Shown piece after piece: positions 7,023 to 15,697 of a DNA stretch of 38,226 nucleotides. The stretch is taken from positions 1 through 38,226 of the forward strand of contig NZ_VPFD01000048.1 in NCBI RefSeq assembly GCF_008014745.1, given 5' to 3'. The position numbers and the translations under genes are program-made. The stretch's first letter is position 1. The number at the start of each line of letters is the position of its first letter. The notes under the pieces are model-generated. The model saw only the letters and a list, made by a program, of their open reading frames with translations. It had not been told where the DNA came from and did not search any database. The stretch is from Massilia arenae (GTDB lineage Bacteria > Pseudomonadota > Gammaproteobacteria > Burkholderiales > Burkholderiaceae_D).

Positions 7023-7660
7023 CGCATAACCAAGTCGAGCGCACGGTCGCTACTGTACCGAAAAGTCGCTACCGGCAGCGCGGCGTTGCCGCGGTCGAGC
7101 TCGCCCTACTGCTACCGATGCTGGTGATCCTGGCCTTGTGCGCCATCGACGGCGCCCGCGCACTGCAGGCCAACATCATCATCACGAATATCGGGCGCGA
7201 AGGCGCCAACCTGGCCGCGCGCGGCAGCATCGACCTCGAGGACGGCAGCCAGGACATCATCTATGCCGTGATGGCAAGCGCGCCACCGCTCAACGTCAAC
7301 CAGCAAGGCATGATGTACATCACGCGCGTGATGGGCGTGGGCACGACGCGCAGCGTCGTGCTGGACCAGTACCGCTGGGACGACGCCGCGCGCAACCTTG
7401 GCGCCCGCAAGAGTACCTACCAGCCGACCAGCCGCATCCATGCCTGCGGCGCGTGGAACAGCGCCGGCAAATGCACCAGCATCAGCTCCACGTCGCGCCC
7501 AACCGCGGCCGTGCTGACGGGTAAACTCGACGATGGCGAGATCGTGTACGTGGTCGAGACCTTCTATAAGTTCGACATGCTGGTCAATGCCTTCTCGTTC
7601 GGCAAAGATTCCGCCCTTCCCGTCTTCGGGCCCGACCTGTATTCCATGAGCGTGTTCTGA
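7019..7660 (+). CDS. TadE/TadF-family pseudopilin
   Basis: 213 residues. The N-terminus is RYRQRG-VAAVELALLLPMLVIL, a pseudopilin leader with the conserved Glu at +5, then a hydrophobic helix and ANIIITNIGREGANLAARG as in TadE/F proteins. The periplasmic part has two Cys (ACGAWNSAGKC) that could form a disulfide. ATGA overlap with the upstream gene and one base to the next start make this a tight three-gene unit (TadE, TadF-like, TadG-like). Whether it is strictly TadF or a second TadE cannot be decided from sequence alone. Confidence 0.87.
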   Translation: MTHNQVERTVATVPKSRYRQRGVAAVELALLLPMLVILALCAIDGARALQANIIITNIGREGANLAARGSIDLEDGSQDIIYAVMASAPPLNVNQQGMMYITRVMGVGTTRSVVLDQYRWDDAARNLGARKSTYQPTSRIHACGAWNSAGKCTSISSTSRPTAAVLTGKLDDGEIVYVVETFYKFDMLVNAFSFGKDSALPVFGPDLYSMSVF

Positions 7661-7661
7661 T

Positions 7662-9050
7662 ATGGCTCCGATTCTTCACCGGCAGCGCGGCGCCATCGCC
7701 ATCATGGTGGCCATTTCCATGATCGTTCTTCTCGGCGTGGTCGGCCTGGCCATCGACGGCGGCCTGGCCTACCTGGTCAAGGCGCGCCTGAACGCCGCAG
7801 TCGATTCGGCCGCGCTGGCCGGCGCCCGTGCGGTTACCACCGGCAATAATGAGGCCGAACAGCGAGCCAGCGCCAAAGCAGCAGCGGAAGATTTCTTCAA
7901 GGCGAATATTCCAGATAATTACCTGCTGTCGGCACCGAAGATCCTGAGTACCACGGTTACTTTCAAAAATGGGCAGGCGATCATCGACGTACTGGCCGAC
8001 GCCAAGATGCCGGTGTCGATCATGCAGGTGATGGGCTTCGAATCACTGACCCCGGTCGCCGCGGCGCAGACCATCCGCAACGACCTGGACATGGCGCTGG
8101 TGATCGATACCTCGGGCTCCCTGAGCGATTCGGCGTCGGTCGTGCGGACCTCGGCCAAGAGTTTTCTGAGCAGGTTCAACGTCACGCAAGACCGGGTGGC
8201 ACTGGTCCACTTTGCATCTGGCGCCGAGACTGACGTGCCTATCAAGATATCAGGGCGCGGATTCGAACGCACGACGATGTACAACAAGATCAACGCCTTC
8301 CCGTTCATCGGCGGGACCGCATCGGTCGAAGGCATGTGGAATGCGCGCGAGCAGCTGGGCATGGTGCCGCTGGCCAATCGTTCGACCATGCGCGTGATCG
8401 TTTTCTTCTCGGATGGCGCTCCTTCCGCATTCGGCTCGTATATGTCCTTCACCAACGCTGCGGACTGCAAGGACACGCTGGGCCGGAGTATCGCCGGCAC
8501 GATGGACTCGCTCAGCGCTAATTTTGGCCTGAGCAAGCTCGACGACAGCGACAACGTCATCGTCAAGGAAAATTGCAAGCTGTTTCGCAATAACGCGTTC
8601 GCCGCGCGCACCCTGCCCGACTGGTATAACGCCCATAACGACGCGAAGAATCCCAATGATCCAGCCAGGCGCGAATTTCCACTCGTAACCAAGACCCCAC
8701 GCGAAGTCACGAACGATATCGGCAGCACGTCCCTTGCCAACAGCACCACTTACCGCCGCAATGTCGAGCGTGCGTCGCGCAACCTGGTCGAAGCCATCGC
8801 CTCCAGTGCGCGCGACCAAAACATCGTCGTGTTCACGCTGGGAATGGGCGCGAAATTGAAGACCGCGGGCGACTTCGACGGCGATACCGGCGAGATGATC
8901 CTCAAATGCATGGCCAATTCGGTGGATGCCCCGAAGCGCTGCCAGAACCCCAAGCAGCCGATCGGCATGTACTGCTACGCCGCCACTGACGCCGACCTGA
9001 CGCCCTGCTTCTCGCGCCTGGCTTCGGCCATCCTGCGCATATCGCAATAA
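7662..9050 (+). CDS. tadG: TadG-like pilus protein with von Willebrand factor A domain
   Basis: 462 residues. A Flp/TadG N-terminal segment (RQRGAIAIMVAISMIVLLGV, then DGGLAYLVKARLNAAVDSA and ALAGARA) anchors it in the membrane. A VWA domain starts near residue 143 with an intact MIDAS motif Asp149-x-Ser151-x-Ser153 (DTSGS). Further VWA strands are RVIVFFSDGAPS and NIVVFTLGMG. There are several Cys in the C-terminal half. TadG-type proteins are thought to anchor or stabilise the pilus at the envelope. It is the last gene of the plus-strand pilus unit; a GC hairpin follows. Confidence 0.9.
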   Translation: MAPILHRQRGAIAIMVAISMIVLLGVVGLAIDGGLAYLVKARLNAAVDSAALAGARAVTTGNNEAEQRASAKAAAEDFFKANIPDNYLLSAPKILSTTVTFKNGQAIIDVLADAKMPVSIMQVMGFESLTPVAAAQTIRNDLDMALVIDTSGSLSDSASVVRTSAKSFLSRFNVTQDRVALVHFASGAETDVPIKISGRGFERTTMYNKINAFPFIGGTASVEGMWNAREQLGMVPLANRSTMRVIVFFSDGAPSAFGSYMSFTNAADCKDTLGRSIAGTMDSLSANFGLSKLDDSDNVIVKENCKLFRNNAFAARTLPDWYNAHNDAKNPNDPARREFPLVTKTPREVTNDIGSTSLANSTTYRRNVERASRNLVEAIASSARDQNIVVFTLGMGAKLKTAGDFDGDTGEMILKCMANSVDAPKRCQNPKQPIGMYCYAATDADLTPCFSRLASAILRISQ

Positions 9051-9068
9051 ACTCCGCGGCAGGCGTCA

Positions 9069-9090
9069 TCGCCCGGCAGTTACCGGGCGA
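9069..9090. terminator. GC hairpin between convergent tadG and the oxidoreductase operon
   Basis: Perfect 8-bp stem TCGCCCGG/CCGGGCGA with a 6-nt loop in the 49-bp gap between two convergent genes. No T-run follows on either strand, so it may act weakly in both directions or simply protect 3' ends. Confidence 0.45.
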
Positions 9091-9099
9091 CGACCTCCC

Positions 9100-11421
9100 T
9101 CACATCAGCTTGTCGAGCGTGATGGGCAATTCCCTCACCCGCTTGCCGCAGGCGTTGTAGACGGCGTTAGCGATCGCCGCCATCGTGCCGGTGATGCCGA
9201 TCTCGCCCACCCCGCGCATGCCGGCCGGCGCATGCGGATCGGGGATATCGAGCCACATCACCTCGACCTCCGGCACGTCCAGGTGGGCCGGCACGTGGTA
9301 TTCCGACAGGCTGGCATTGACCACGCGGCCATTGCGCTCGTCAAGATGCGTCTCTTCCATCAGCGCCGCGCCCAGGCCCATGATCATCCCGCCCCGCAGC
9401 TGGCTAGCGGCGGTTTTGGCGTTGAGGATGCGGCCGACGTCGAAGGAACCGAGCAGGCGCGTCACGCGCGGCTCGCCGGTGACGACATTGACCCGCGCCT
9501 CGCAGAAGATCGCGCCATAGGAATGCATCGACCAGTGCTCGCTCTCCTGCGACGGCGCCGCCTTGGCCGTCACCTCCACCTCGTCGCGCCCGGCCCGCGC
9601 CAGGATGTCGGCATAACTTTCCCAGCGATCGGCATCGTCGACCTTGCACAGGCCGCCGTCGCGCGAACGCACCTGTTCAGGCTTCAAACCCGCCAGCGGC
9701 GATTCGCGACCGGCCAGCTTGAGGAGCTCGGCGCACAGCGCCGCGTGCGCGGCCTTGACCGCCGCCGCGACCACGGCCGTCTGCTGCGAGCCGCCGGCCA
9801 GCACCGCGCCCGGCAGCGCCGAGTCGCCATAATCGAAGCTCACCTGTTCCATCGGCAGCCCCAGCCGCACCGCGCACAGCTGGGTCTGGGCGGTGGCCGT
9901 CCCCATCCCCATCTCGTGCACGCCGACCGACACCCGCGCATGGCCGTCGCGCGACAGGACGATGCGGGCCGCCCCGCCTTCCATCCGATAGTAGGGGAAT
10001 ACCGCGGTCGCGCAGCCCAGGCCGACCAGCCATTCGCCTTCCTGGCGCATGCGTGGCTTTGTGTGCCGCTCCTGCCAGCCGAAGGCCTGGGCGCCGGCGC
10101 GATAGGCCTCGATCAGGTGGCGCGACGAGAACGGCGTGCCCTCGGTCGGGTCTTGCACCGGCTCGTTACGCCGGCGCAGCACGATAGGATCGATGCCCAG
10201 CTGCTCGGCCAGCTCATCGATTGCGCTCTCGAGGGCGAACGAGCCGACCGACTCGCCCGGCGCGCGCATCGGGACGTTGGCGACCATATTCATGTTCATC
10301 GCCTGCACCTCGAGCTTCATGGCGGGGGCCGCATACAGCACGCGCGCATTGTGGATGAACGGCTCGGGCATGGCGTTGTATTCGGTCATCACCGCCACGC
10401 CGGTGTGGATCAGGGATACGATGCGGCCGTCGCGGTCGGCGCCGATGGCCACGCGCTGCTCGGTCGTCGTGCGCCCGCCGACGGCGCGGCACACGCCTTC
10501 GCGCGACAGCATGATGCGCACCGGCCTGCCGGACACCTTGGACGCGGCCGCAGCCAGCAGGTGGTGGCGCCATACCAGCTTGCCGCCAAAGCCGCCGCCG
10601 ACGAAGGGCGACGTGACCCGCACCTGTTCCTGCGCGATACCGAATACCTGGGCCAGCGTGAAGGCGGCATTGACGACACCCTGGGTGGCATCGTGGACCC
10701 GCAGGACGTCGCCTTCCCAGGCGACCGTCACCGCGTGCAGCTCGATCGCGTGATGGTTCTGGCGCGGGGTGCGGTAGAGCTGGTCGACCCGCTGCGCGGC
10801 CGACGCCAGCGCGGCCTCGGCGTCGCCGATGACGTTCTGCAACGGCGCCCCCATGAATTCGGCCACTTTGACGCCGGCCGCGCGCGCGGCTTCCATGCTG
10901 GTCACCCCATCCTCGACGTCGTAGCGCACGCGCACCAGGGACGCCGCATGGTCGGCCTGCTCGCGGCTCTCCGCCAGCACCAGGGCCACTGGCTGGCCAT
11001 TCCAGTGCACCCTGTCGTCCTGGAACACCGGCAATGCGTCCCCGCTGCCGCCCAGCGGCTCGCGCATCAGCGGCGGCGGCGGCTGCATCTTCGGGGCATT
11101 CAGGTGGCTCATCACCAGCACGACGCCGGGCGCCGCTTCGGCCCTGGCGACGTCGATGGCGGCGATGCGTCCCTTCGCCACCGTGCTGTACACGAGGGCG
11201 CCATGCACCATGCCGTCGAGCGCGAACTCGGCGGCATATTTGGCCTCGCCCTTCACCTTGACGGGGCCGTCCAGGCGCGACACCGGCGCGCCGATCAGCG
11301 GATCGTCGCTGGACGTCAGGGGGTCTGGCTTGCCTTTCGCTCCGTAGCGGTCGGGCGCGAGCGCCACCGCCTTCTGCATGATCGCCTGGCCGGCCTTCTG
11401 GATGTTCTGCACGATCTTCAT
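9100..11421 (-). CDS. Molybdopterin-binding (large) subunit of an aldehyde/xanthine oxidoreductase, PaoC-like
   Basis: 773 residues from ATG 11421 (AGGAG, 8-nt spacer). The Ald_Xan_dh_C region begins at IGAPVSRLDGPVKVKGEAKY. Moco-domain features include FVGGGFGGK, VPMRAPGE and the C-terminal GVGEIG that carries the catalytic Glu of molybdenum hydroxylases. With the FAD and 2Fe-2S subunits just upstream it forms a heterotrimer of the PaoABC type, which oxidises aldehydes to acids. The substrate cannot be read from sequence. No XdhC/PaoD-type Moco insertion chaperone lies in the window, so that must be supplied elsewhere. Confidence 0.92.
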   Translation of the reverse strand: MKIVQNIQKAGQAIMQKAVALAPDRYGAKGKPDPLTSSDDPLIGAPVSRLDGPVKVKGEAKYAAEFALDGMVHGALVYSTVAKGRIAAIDVARAEAAPGVVLVMSHLNAPKMQPPPPLMREPLGGSGDALPVFQDDRVHWNGQPVALVLAESREQADHAASLVRVRYDVEDGVTSMEAARAAGVKVAEFMGAPLQNVIGDAEAALASAAQRVDQLYRTPRQNHHAIELHAVTVAWEGDVLRVHDATQGVVNAAFTLAQVFGIAQEQVRVTSPFVGGGFGGKLVWRHHLLAAAASKVSGRPVRIMLSREGVCRAVGGRTTTEQRVAIGADRDGRIVSLIHTGVAVMTEYNAMPEPFIHNARVLYAAPAMKLEVQAMNMNMVANVPMRAPGESVGSFALESAIDELAEQLGIDPIVLRRRNEPVQDPTEGTPFSSRHLIEAYRAGAQAFGWQERHTKPRMRQEGEWLVGLGCATAVFPYYRMEGGAARIVLSRDGHARVSVGVHEMGMGTATAQTQLCAVRLGLPMEQVSFDYGDSALPGAVLAGGSQQTAVVAAAVKAAHAALCAELLKLAGRESPLAGLKPEQVRSRDGGLCKVDDADRWESYADILARAGRDEVEVTAKAAPSQESEHWSMHSYGAIFCEARVNVVTGEPRVTRLLGSFDVGRILNAKTAASQLRGGMIMGLGAALMEETHLDERNGRVVNASLSEYHVPAHLDVPEVEVMWLDIPDPHAPAGMRGVGEIGITGTMAAIANAVYNACGKRVRELPITLDKLM

Positions 11422-11432
11422 GCTCTCGCTCC

Positions 11433-12419
11433 TCAGGAATGCGCGGTGGCCAGGCGGTCGAGCACGGCCACTATCGTGCGCTGCGCCAGCGGGATCTTGA
11501 ACGCGTTGTCGCGCAAGGGCGTAGCGTCGGCCATCTCGGCGCGCGCCGCGGCCTCGAAGTGGAAGGCATCGGCCGGCTGGCCGCGCAGCATCTGCTCCAG
11601 CGTCGAGGCGCGCCACGGCTTGTGCGCGACGCCGCCCAGCGCCAACCGCACGTCGCTGACCACGCCGTCCCGAACGTCGAGCGCGGCCGCCACCGAGACC
11701 AGGGCAAAGGCATAGCTGGCGCGGTCCCGCACCTTACGGTAGGTGGAATTGGCGCCGAAGGCCAGCGCCGGGATCTCGATCGCCGTGATCAGCTCGCCGG
11801 GGTGGAGTTCGGTCTCGCGCTCGGGATGGTCCTCGGGCAGCAGGTGAAAAGCGGTGAACGGCACCTGGCGCGGCCCGCTCATGCCCTCCAGGTGGACCAC
11901 GGCGTCGAGCGCGGCCAGCGCCACGCACATATCGGATGGATGTGTGGCGATGCAGGCGCTCGACGCACCCAGCACCGCGTGCATGCGGTGCACGCCCTGG
12001 AGCGCATCGCAGCCCTCGCCCGGATTGCGCTTGTTGCAGTGGGCGCCGTCGCGGTCGTAGAAATAGGTGCAGCGGGTGCGTTGCAGGACGTTGCCGGCGA
12101 CGGTGGCCATATTGCGGATCTGGCCCGAGGCGCCGGAAGCGATGGCGCGTGACAGCAACGGAAAGCGTTCGCGCACCGCGCGGTGCTCGGCCAGCGCCGT
12201 GTTCCTGACGGCCGCGCCGACCAGCAGGCTGCCGTCGGGACGCTCTTCGATCTGCTGCGACAGGCCGCTGACGTCGACCAGCTGCGCCGGCCGCTCGATG
12301 GTCTCGCGCATCAGGTCGACCAGGTTGGTGCCGCCGCCAAGATAGCGGCTGCCCGCCGCCGCGCCCTGGCGCACAGCGTCCTGTGCATCGTGCGCGCGGG
12401 CGAAGGTGAACGGATTCAT
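11433..12419 (-). CDS. FAD-binding (medium) subunit with 4Fe-4S insertion, PaoB-like
   Basis: 328 residues. ATG 12419 overlaps the stop of the 2Fe-2S gene (ATGA). FAD-binding segments are RYLGGGTNLVDLM and TVAGNVLQ. An insertion bears four Cys (117, 128, 137, 156) in the arrangement RC-x10-C-x8-C ... ASSAC. This is the pattern that holds an extra 4Fe-4S cluster in PaoB-like and 4-hydroxybenzoyl-CoA reductase beta subunits, and it is absent from ordinary xanthine dehydrogenases. It passes electrons from the Moco/2Fe-2S subunits. It ends 11 bp before the Moco subunit start. Confidence 0.92.
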   Translation of the reverse strand: MNPFTFARAHDAQDAVRQGAAAGSRYLGGGTNLVDLMRETIERPAQLVDVSGLSQQIEERPDGSLLVGAAVRNTALAEHRAVRERFPLLSRAIASGASGQIRNMATVAGNVLQRTRCTYFYDRDGAHCNKRNPGEGCDALQGVHRMHAVLGASSACIATHPSDMCVALAALDAVVHLEGMSGPRQVPFTAFHLLPEDHPERETELHPGELITAIEIPALAFGANSTYRKVRDRASYAFALVSVAAALDVRDGVVSDVRLALGGVAHKPWRASTLEQMLRGQPADAFHFEAAARAEMADATPLRDNAFKIPLAQRTIVAVLDRLATAHS

Positions 12420-12955
12420 GAGGCCTCCCCGGTTGCCGCCCTGCCGTGCAGTTGCACATGGTGTTCGGTCACCGCGGCGACGATGCCGTTGTAGGCGCCG
12501 CAACGGCACAGGTTGCCGCTCATGCGCTCGCGCACTTCGTCCTCGCTGAATGCGACGGTCTCGGCGCCGATGTCTTCGGTCACGTAGCTCGGCACGCCGC
12601 GCCGCAGCTCGGCCTCCATGCCCAGTGCCGAGCAGATCTGGCCTGGCGTGCAGTAGCCGCACTGGAAGCCGTCATGCTCGATGAAGGATTGTTGGAGCGC
12701 ATGCAGCTGGCCGTCGGTGGCCAGGCCCTCGACCGAGGTGATCGCACGGCCCCCGTACTGCACGGCGAGGGCCAGGCAGGACAGGATGCGCTGCTCGCCG
12801 TCGAGCAGCACGGTGCAGGCGCCGCAGGCGCCCTGGTCGCAGCCCTTCTTGGTGCCGCAGAGGTGCAGGTGCTCGCGCAGGAAATCGAGCAGGGAGACGC
12901 GCGGGTCGCTCGGCAGCGCGACGGCGTTCCCGTTGACGGTGATGGTGGTCGACAC
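12416..12955 (-). CDS. 2Fe-2S (small) subunit, PaoA-like but without Tat signal
   Basis: 179 residues from GTG 12955 (GGAG ribosome site). Both iron-sulfur clusters are seen: the plant-type set CGTKKGCDQGACGAC plus a later Cys, and the second set CGYCTPGQ ... CRCGAY. E. coli PaoA carries a twin-arginine signal; here the protein begins directly at the ferredoxin fold (STTITVNGNAVAL), so the enzyme is probably cytoplasmic. It is the first gene of the three-gene operon. About 40 residues between the clusters (LRRGVPSYVTEDIGAETVAF region) exceed the minimal family length. Confidence 0.92.
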   Translation of the reverse strand: MSTTITVNGNAVALPSDPRVSLLDFLREHLHLCGTKKGCDQGACGACTVLLDGEQRILSCLALAVQYGGRAITSVEGLATDGQLHALQQSFIEHDGFQCGYCTPGQICSALGMEAELRRGVPSYVTEDIGAETVAFSEDEVRERMSGNLCRCGAYNGIVAAVTEHHVQLHGRAATGEAS

Positions 12956-13092
12956 GGTAGAAACTCCTTCTCGGGTGGCGGTCGCCTGCCTGCAAGATCA
13001 TGGAAAAACCGTGCGGAAAAGTGACCGTGTGTGCTCCGATAACGAGTACCAAGTGTAGAGTCAGCCGTGCCGAAAAGGCGCACGCTTGAGGC

Positions 13093-13311
13093 TCAGGATG
13101 GCGGTTCGGAGGATCGTGCAAGACGCGGATTCGCCCCCGGAGCGGCCGTGCTGATCGAGACGGCCACAGGGTCGCTGGCCGGGAAGGATTCGGCAAGCGC
13201 TTCATCGAGCGCTGCTTCCTGGTGCGGGGCCGTAGACACCTGCGGATCGCCGCTCGTTTGCTGTCGCGCTGCGTTCCCGCGCTGCTTCGCGCCACTCCTT
13301 GAGATGCTCAT
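13093..13311 (-). CDS. Small hypothetical protein with ESFPASDP motif
   Basis: Up to 72 residues. The C-terminal half carries LDEALAESFPASDPVAVS, a motif I know from many short proteobacterial hypothetical proteins of unknown function (acidic helix, then SFPASDP). The start is uncertain: ATG 13311 gives 72 residues with an atypical N-terminus, while GTG 13239 gives a 48-residue form (STAPHQEAALDEAL...) closer to the usual size. It lies in the 412-bp gap between the SDR gene and the oxidoreductase operon and overlaps another small frame. Confidence 0.6.
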   Translation of the reverse strand: MSISRSGAKQRGNAARQQTSGDPQVSTAPHQEAALDEALAESFPASDPVAVSISTAAPGANPRLARSSEPPS

Positions 13312-13381
13312 CGGTCAGTTCCCATTCGATGCGGCCGCCCGATGGCGCCCGCCTTGTGTCAATGTATTCAGCCGGCCGCAT
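13202..13381 (-). CDS. Possible 59-residue basic/acidic helical protein overlapping the ESFPASDP gene
   Basis: A frame from ATG 13381 to 13202 contains RIEWELTDEHLKEWREAARE, which looks like real amphipathic coding sequence. The last ~20 residues are less convincing. It begins inside the end of the SDR gene, lacks a clear ribosome site, and overlaps the next small gene in another frame. Alternatively the two frames are fragments of one gene with a frameshift. Low certainty. Confidence 0.35.
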   Translation of the reverse strand: MRPAEYIDTRRAPSGGRIEWELTDEHLKEWREAARERSATANERRSAGVYGPAPGSSAR

Positions 13382-14072
13382 CGAGGTAGACGCCGCGCTC
13401 GAGCGACAGGCCGCGCTTGACCTCGCGCGTGAGCGCATCGGCCAGCACTTCTTCTTGTCCCGCCTCGAGGGCGGCGATGGCCTGGGCCACGACGTCCTGG
13501 GGCGACGCCTTCGGTGCGTCGATGCCGGCGGTCATGTCGGTATCCATGAAGGCCACGTGCAAGCCGACCACCTGGGTGCCCTGCGGCCTGAGGGCGATGC
13601 GCACGCCATTGGTCATCGACCAGGTGGCCGCCTTCGACATGGCGTAGGTGGCGCCGCCCGGGATGCTGATCCAGCTCAGCACCGACAACACATTGACGAT
13701 GGCGCCGCCGCCGTTGGCGACGAGGATGGGCGCGAAGGCGCGGCACATGGCGAGGGTGCCGAACAGGTTGGTGTCGAGTTCTTGCCGCGCGCGGTCGACG
13801 GCCTCGTCGTCGAACACGTGGCCGCCGCGCACGATGCCGGCATTGTTGACCAGCAAGGTCACGTCGCCGCATTCGGCGGCCGCGCGCCGCACCTGCTCCG
13901 GGTCGGTGATGTCGAGCTCGAGCGGAATGACGTCGGGCATATCGATGCCGCGCGGATCGCGGGCGCCGGCATACACCTTGCGCGCGCCGGCTTCGAGCAG
14001 GAGCCGGGCCCAGGCGCGGCCCAGCCCCCGGTTCGCCCCGCTGATGAGTACGACGGAATCCCTGACCTTCAT
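13368..14072 (-). CDS. Short-chain dehydrogenase/reductase (SDR family)
   Basis: 234 residues from ATG 14072, chosen over the ATG at 14102 because GGGAGG lies just upstream. A classical SDR: cofactor motif GANRGLG (12-18), NNAG (76-79), catalytic Tyr143-x3-Lys147 (YAMSK), with Ser130 or Ser133 as the third residue. An Arg-rich context after beta-2 (AGARDPRG) would fit NADP(H). The substrate is unknown. It is on the same strand as, and upstream of, the two tiny ORFs and the oxidoreductase operon, 412 bp away, so coregulation is possible but not shown. Confidence 0.9.
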   Translation of the reverse strand: MKVRDSVVLISGANRGLGRAWARLLLEAGARKVYAGARDPRGIDMPDVIPLELDITDPEQVRRAAAECGDVTLLVNNAGIVRGGHVFDDEAVDRARQELDTNLFGTLAMCRAFAPILVANGGGAIVNVLSVLSWISIPGGATYAMSKAATWSMTNGVRIALRPQGTQVVGLHVAFMDTDMTAGIDAPKASPQDVVAQAIAALEAGQEEVLADALTREVKRGLSLERGVYLDAAG

Positions 14073-14341
14073 GACGCCCTCCCGTGTGGATGCCGGATGC
14101 ACGATCGCTCCGGCGATGCACCGATACTAAGGTCAGACCGCGGGCCGCCACAGTAAATCCTTGTGAAATGGCGTGCGTTCGATCCGGCGCAAGCCGCCCC
14201 ATCTCTCCCATTGGTTGCACCGATGTCCGCGCGACACATCTCATCACACGTCTTTACAACCGGCGCCCCGCGGCCCGACTAAGCTCGATGGCAGTTGCAG
14301 CAGTAGACCGCCGCCAATGCCCCCACCCATACGGAGCCTCC

Positions 14342-15106
14342 ATGACCGCCACGCGCACCATCCTCGCCGCCGCCCTTGCCCTCGCCCCCTGCGGCGCCGC
14401 TTCCACGGCCGCCGCCCACCAGGGCGCCAAGGCGCATACAGGGGGCATCAAGACTCCCGCCGCCAAGGGCGTGAAGGCCGACTACGACATCGTCCACACA
14501 AAAATTGCCACCGAGGGCAATGTCGCCACCTTCCACATCGCGGTGTCCGGCAAGGCCGGCAAGACCTATCCGACCAAGACCGGCAAGCTGGGCGGCAGCG
14601 CCGTGTTTTCCTACGTCTGGCCGACCACCATCGACCCCTATGTAGTCGGGTTCGAGAGCAAGGCAGGGATCCTGGCCTTCGCCGTCACCTCCCACCCCGA
14701 CTTCGACGACACCCCGCTGTACGACGAGAACGGGGACGGCGACGTCGGCAACGACGGCAACCTGTGGCACTCGCACTGGGTGGTGCTCACGAAGGACGAC
14801 GCCTGCGGCAAGGATGCATTGAAGGTGGTCGACATCCCCAAGGGCGCCAAACCGCGCCTGCCCAAGACCTGGCCCGGGTTTCCGATCCTGCTCGACAGCC
14901 CCGGCTGGCACCCGGTAGTCAAGGCCGACTCGCTCGAGGTCAAGGTGCCGTTCGACGACATCGGCGCGGTCGAGGCGGCGAGCTTCGACGGCGTCACGGC
15001 GGCGCTGCGGGTCAATGCCAGCGTCCACAGTCCGCTGCTGTGCGTGGCGGACGTGTTCAAGGTCGCGTCGGGGAAACTGACGCTGCCGGGCAAGGTCAAC
15101 CAATAG
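14342..15106 (+). CDS. Secreted Asp/Gly-rich protein of unknown function
   Basis: 254 residues. A signal peptide is clear (MTATRTILAAALALAP, cleavage near AAA-HQ, residue 25). The mature protein is beta-rich. It carries DENGDGDVGNDG (128-139), resembling a calcium-binding DxDxDG loop, directly followed by NLWHSHWVV with His143 and His145. The two Cys of the mature part (155 and near 237) could form a disulfide. I do not recognise a named family. A GGAG ribosome site precedes the ATG. The next gene, an isochorismatase-fold hydrolase, starts 39 bp later on the same strand, so the two are probably cotranscribed. The gap between them is an unusual purine-poor ACC/CCA-rich stretch. Confidence 0.8.
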   Translation: MTATRTILAAALALAPCGAASTAAAHQGAKAHTGGIKTPAAKGVKADYDIVHTKIATEGNVATFHIAVSGKAGKTYPTKTGKLGGSAVFSYVWPTTIDPYVVGFESKAGILAFAVTSHPDFDDTPLYDENGDGDVGNDGNLWHSHWVVLTKDDACGKDALKVVDIPKGAKPRLPKTWPGFPILLDSPGWHPVVKADSLEVKVPFDDIGAVEAASFDGVTAALRVNASVHSPLLCVADVFKVASGKLTLPGKVNQ

Positions 15107-15145
15107 CAACCACCACCATCACCACAACCACCACGAGGAACCACC

Positions 15146-15697
15146 ATGAGCAAGCAGGCACTGATCGTCATCGACGTCCAGAACGACTATTTTCCGAACG
15201 GCCGCTGGGAGCTGGCAAACATGGACGCCGCCAGCGCCAACGTCGGCCGCCTGCTGCGCCACTACCGGGCCAGCGGCACGCCGATTGTCCACATCCGCCA
15301 CGAATTCCCCGACGCCGCCAGCGCGCCGTTCTTCGCGCCCGGTTCCGAAGGCGCCGCGATCCACCCGTCGGCCGCGCCGGTCGAGGGCGAACCGGTGCTG
15401 CTCAAGCACCACATCAACTCGTTCCGCGACACCGCGCTGCTGGACATCCTGCGCGGCCACCAGGTCGACGAAGTCGTGATCTGCGGCGCCATGAGCCATA
15501 TGTGCGTCGACGCCTGCAGCCGCGCCGCCAACGATTTCGGCTTCAAGGTCACGGTGGTGCACGATGCCTGCGCCTCGCGCGACCTGGAATTCGGCGGAGT
15601 CAGGGTGCCGGCGGCGCACGCCCATGCCGCCTTCATGGCGGCACTCGGATTCGCCTATGCCGACATGCGCTCCACGGACGAGGTCACGACGGCGTGA
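15146..15697 (+). CDS. Isochorismatase-family cysteine hydrolase
   Basis: 183 residues. The Asp-Lys-Cys triad of the family is intact: Asp10 (VIDVQNDYF), Lys87 (LLKHHINSF) and Cys120 (GAMSHMCVDA). The cis-peptide region CGAMSH is also present. Members hydrolyse amides, imides or isochorismate; the substrate here is unknown. A GAGGA ribosome site precedes the ATG. The last 43 bp overlap, tail to tail, the end of the regulator gene on the other strand. Confidence 0.9.
   Translation: MSKQALIVIDVQNDYFPNGRWELANMDAASANVGRLLRHYRASGTPIVHIRHEFPDAASAPFFAPGSEGAAIHPSAAPVEGEPVLLKHHINSFRDTALLDILRGHQVDEVVICGAMSHMCVDACSRAANDFGFKVTVVHDACASRDLEFGGVRVPAAHAHAAFMAALGFAYADMRSTDEVTTA

Noticed and set aside
9069..9090. 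Hairpin as a phage or integron attachment site
   Set aside because: Lies between convergent genes with no integrase and no direct repeats; a simple 3'-end hairpin explains it.
9232..11715. 827-codon plus-strand frame opposite the Moco subunit
   Set aside because: Antisense shadow; His/Arg-rich, no recognisable domain.
15107..15145. ACC/CCA-rich stretch as a possible regulatory element or His-rich peptide
   Set aside because: It is only a 39-nt spacer with a ribosome site at its end; no symmetry or conserved element is visible.
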